In this document: positions 63,252 through 64,000 of the stretch, piece by piece
Layout of the letters: every line of letters begins with the position of its first letter
Position numbering within the stretch: the first letter of the stretch is position 1
From: Granulosicoccus antarcticus IMCC3135
GTDB lineage: Bacteria > Pseudomonadota > Gammaproteobacteria > Granulosicoccales > Granulosicoccaceae
Length of the DNA stretch: 64,000 bases
Direction of reading: 5' to 3'
Assembly: GCF_002215215.1 (NCBI RefSeq)
Contig: NZ_CP018632.1
Coordinates: 2,352,501-2,416,500 of the forward strand
Position numbers and translations under genes: made by a program
Notes under the pieces: generated by a model
Told to the model about the DNA's origin: nothing
Database searches by the model: none
Seen by the model: only the letters and a program-made list of their open reading frames with translations

Positions 63252-63289
63252 CTGAATCTCACTGCGGCATAGACTGCAGTGAGATTCAG
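63252..63289 (+). terminator. Long perfect stem-loop after ychF
   Basis: A perfect 14-bp stem (CTGAATCTCACTGC / GCAGTGAGATTCAG) with a 10-base loop begins 22 bases after the ychF stop. Only a short CTTTG follows, so termination may be partial, but position and strength favour a transcript end before the LysR gene. Confidence 0.6.
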
Positions 63290-63362
63290 CTAGCTTTGTC
63301 AGTGAAGCTATGTGAATTGGATCACAATATGTTCAGATAGTTTTGTATCGACAAGAGCATTG

Positions 63363-64000
63363 ATGCGACACCTACAACAACTCAAATATATTGATGCTGT
63401 CGCACGTATCGGTTCGATACGCGGCGCCGCAGACACACTGGCCATCACCTCAACGGCTTTGAACCGCCGCATCCTTGCTGTAGAAGAAGACCTGGGAACG
63501 CCGATATTCGAACGGCTGCCCAACGGAGTTCGACTCAGCGTTGCAGGTGAGGTGTTCATTCAGTATGTACGGCAGCAACTGTCGGATATGCAACGAGTGC
63601 AGTCCCAGATTGCTGACCTGTCTGGGGAGCGACGCGGACAGATTTCCGTAGTCTGCGGCCAGGCGATGATGCTGCAGTTTCTTCCGGCACTGGTATCGAA
63701 ATACCGAGCCGCTCATCCGGGAGTCTCGTTCAATATCTTCGTCGGTGGACGTCAACTGGCCGTCAGCTCTCTGATCGATTTTTCGGCAGATCTTGCGCTT
63801 ATTTTCGAACCAGAGCCAAATACTGGCGTACAGGTTTTGCTGGATGTGCCGCAGCAATTGCATGCGCTGATGGCAACCGACCACCCATTGGCAAAGCAGG
63901 GCGTCGTGAGGCTCAGCGACTGTGCACAGTTTCCGTTGGCCTTGCCAAGTCAGAGGGCAGGGATACGACACATACTCACGCTGGCTGCCGCCAGGCGAAC
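63363..64000 (+). CDS. LysR family transcriptional regulator (truncated by window edge)
   Basis: An open frame from ATG 63363 runs off the right edge after 212 codons without a stop. The N-terminal helix-turn-helix is typical of LysR: LQQLKYIDAVARIGSIRGAA, then STALNRRILAVEEDLGTPIFER, followed by the linker helix and the start of the effector domain (GQISVVCGQAMMLQFLPALVSKYRAAHPGV; landmarks only). Target genes would lie beyond the window. Confidence 0.88.
   Translation, partial: MRHLQQLKYIDAVARIGSIRGAADTLAITSTALNRRILAVEEDLGTPIFERLPNGVRLSVAGEVFIQYVRQQLSDMQRVQSQIADLSGERRGQISVVCGQAMMLQFLPALVSKYRAAHPGVSFNIFVGGRQLAVSSLIDFSADLALIFEPEPNTGVQVLLDVPQQLHALMATDHPLAKQGVVRLSDCAQFPLALPSQRAGIRHILTLAAARR

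Overview
The window looks like chromosomal DNA of a Gram-negative gammaproteobacterium. Evidence: LptD with its outer-membrane biogenesis neighbours (surA, pdxA, rsmA, apaG, apaH), lolB, mltB, rlpA, slyX, rsmJ and yajQ, and the gene orders hemA-prfA-prmC and TPR/lolB/ispE/tRNA-Gln/prs/rplY/pth/ychF that are typical of that class. Moderate GC content, a secreted GH16 glucanase, a CHRD/spondin lipoprotein and a bacterial gamma-carboxylase-like HTTM protein suit a marine heterotroph, possibly of a Granulosicoccus/Chromatiales type; that last placement is an inference. No rRNA, CRISPR array, prophage or complete insertion sequence was seen.

Layout. (1) 1-8919: an accessory peptide-catabolism cassette on the minus strand (MlrC/M81 peptidase, solute-binding protein, two permeases, a fused two-ATPase subunit, an M20D amidohydrolase and the first codons of one more gene), divergent from an IclR regulator with a perfect palindrome between them. 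(2) 9318-16952: scattered single genes: a PLP-dependent sulfur amino acid enzyme, a CHRD/spondin lipoprotein, an HTTM membrane protein, methylglyoxal synthase, a secreted RCC1-like protein and a YugP-type zinc peptidase. A 159-bp inverted-repeat element lies between mgsA and the RCC1-like gene. (3) 17204-19374: a polar amino acid ABC importer. (4) 19496-28785: folA, an O-acyltransferase, then the apaH-apaG-rsmA-pdxA-surA-lptD block read from the minus strand. (5) 28842-36530: ung, mltB-rlpA-D,D-carboxypeptidase-ybeD-lipB-lipA, and a membrane hybrid histidine kinase. (6) 36501-45546: small housekeeping genes (DUF1499, pdxH, DUF423, yajQ, rsmJ, slyX), gatCAB, a BASS-like transporter, hslO, and a Rieske-fold protein that has lost its iron-sulfur ligands. 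(7) 45688-52841: GH16 enzyme, moeB-like gene, acpH, and the convergent pair ppk1/ppx. (8) 52846-64000: prmC-prfA-hemA on the minus strand; TPR lipoprotein, lolB, ispE, tRNA-Gln, prs, rplY, pth and ychF on the plus strand; and a truncated LysR regulator at the edge.

How the genes work together. The envelope genes form a functional set: LptD inserts LPS and is itself folded with the help of SurA; LolB inserts lipoproteins; MltB, RlpA and the D,D-carboxypeptidase remodel peptidoglycan. The lipB-lipA pair makes lipoyl cofactors, gatCAB makes Gln-tRNA/Asn-tRNA, prfA with prmC ends translation, and ppk1/ppx make and break polyphosphate. The most unusual items are the cluster-less Rieske-like protein (39544-40128), the prmC start that appears to be CTG in a CTGA overlap with prfA, the MlrC/M20/ABC/IclR cassette, the HTTM (gamma-carboxylase-like) protein and the inverted-repeat element at 14377-14535.
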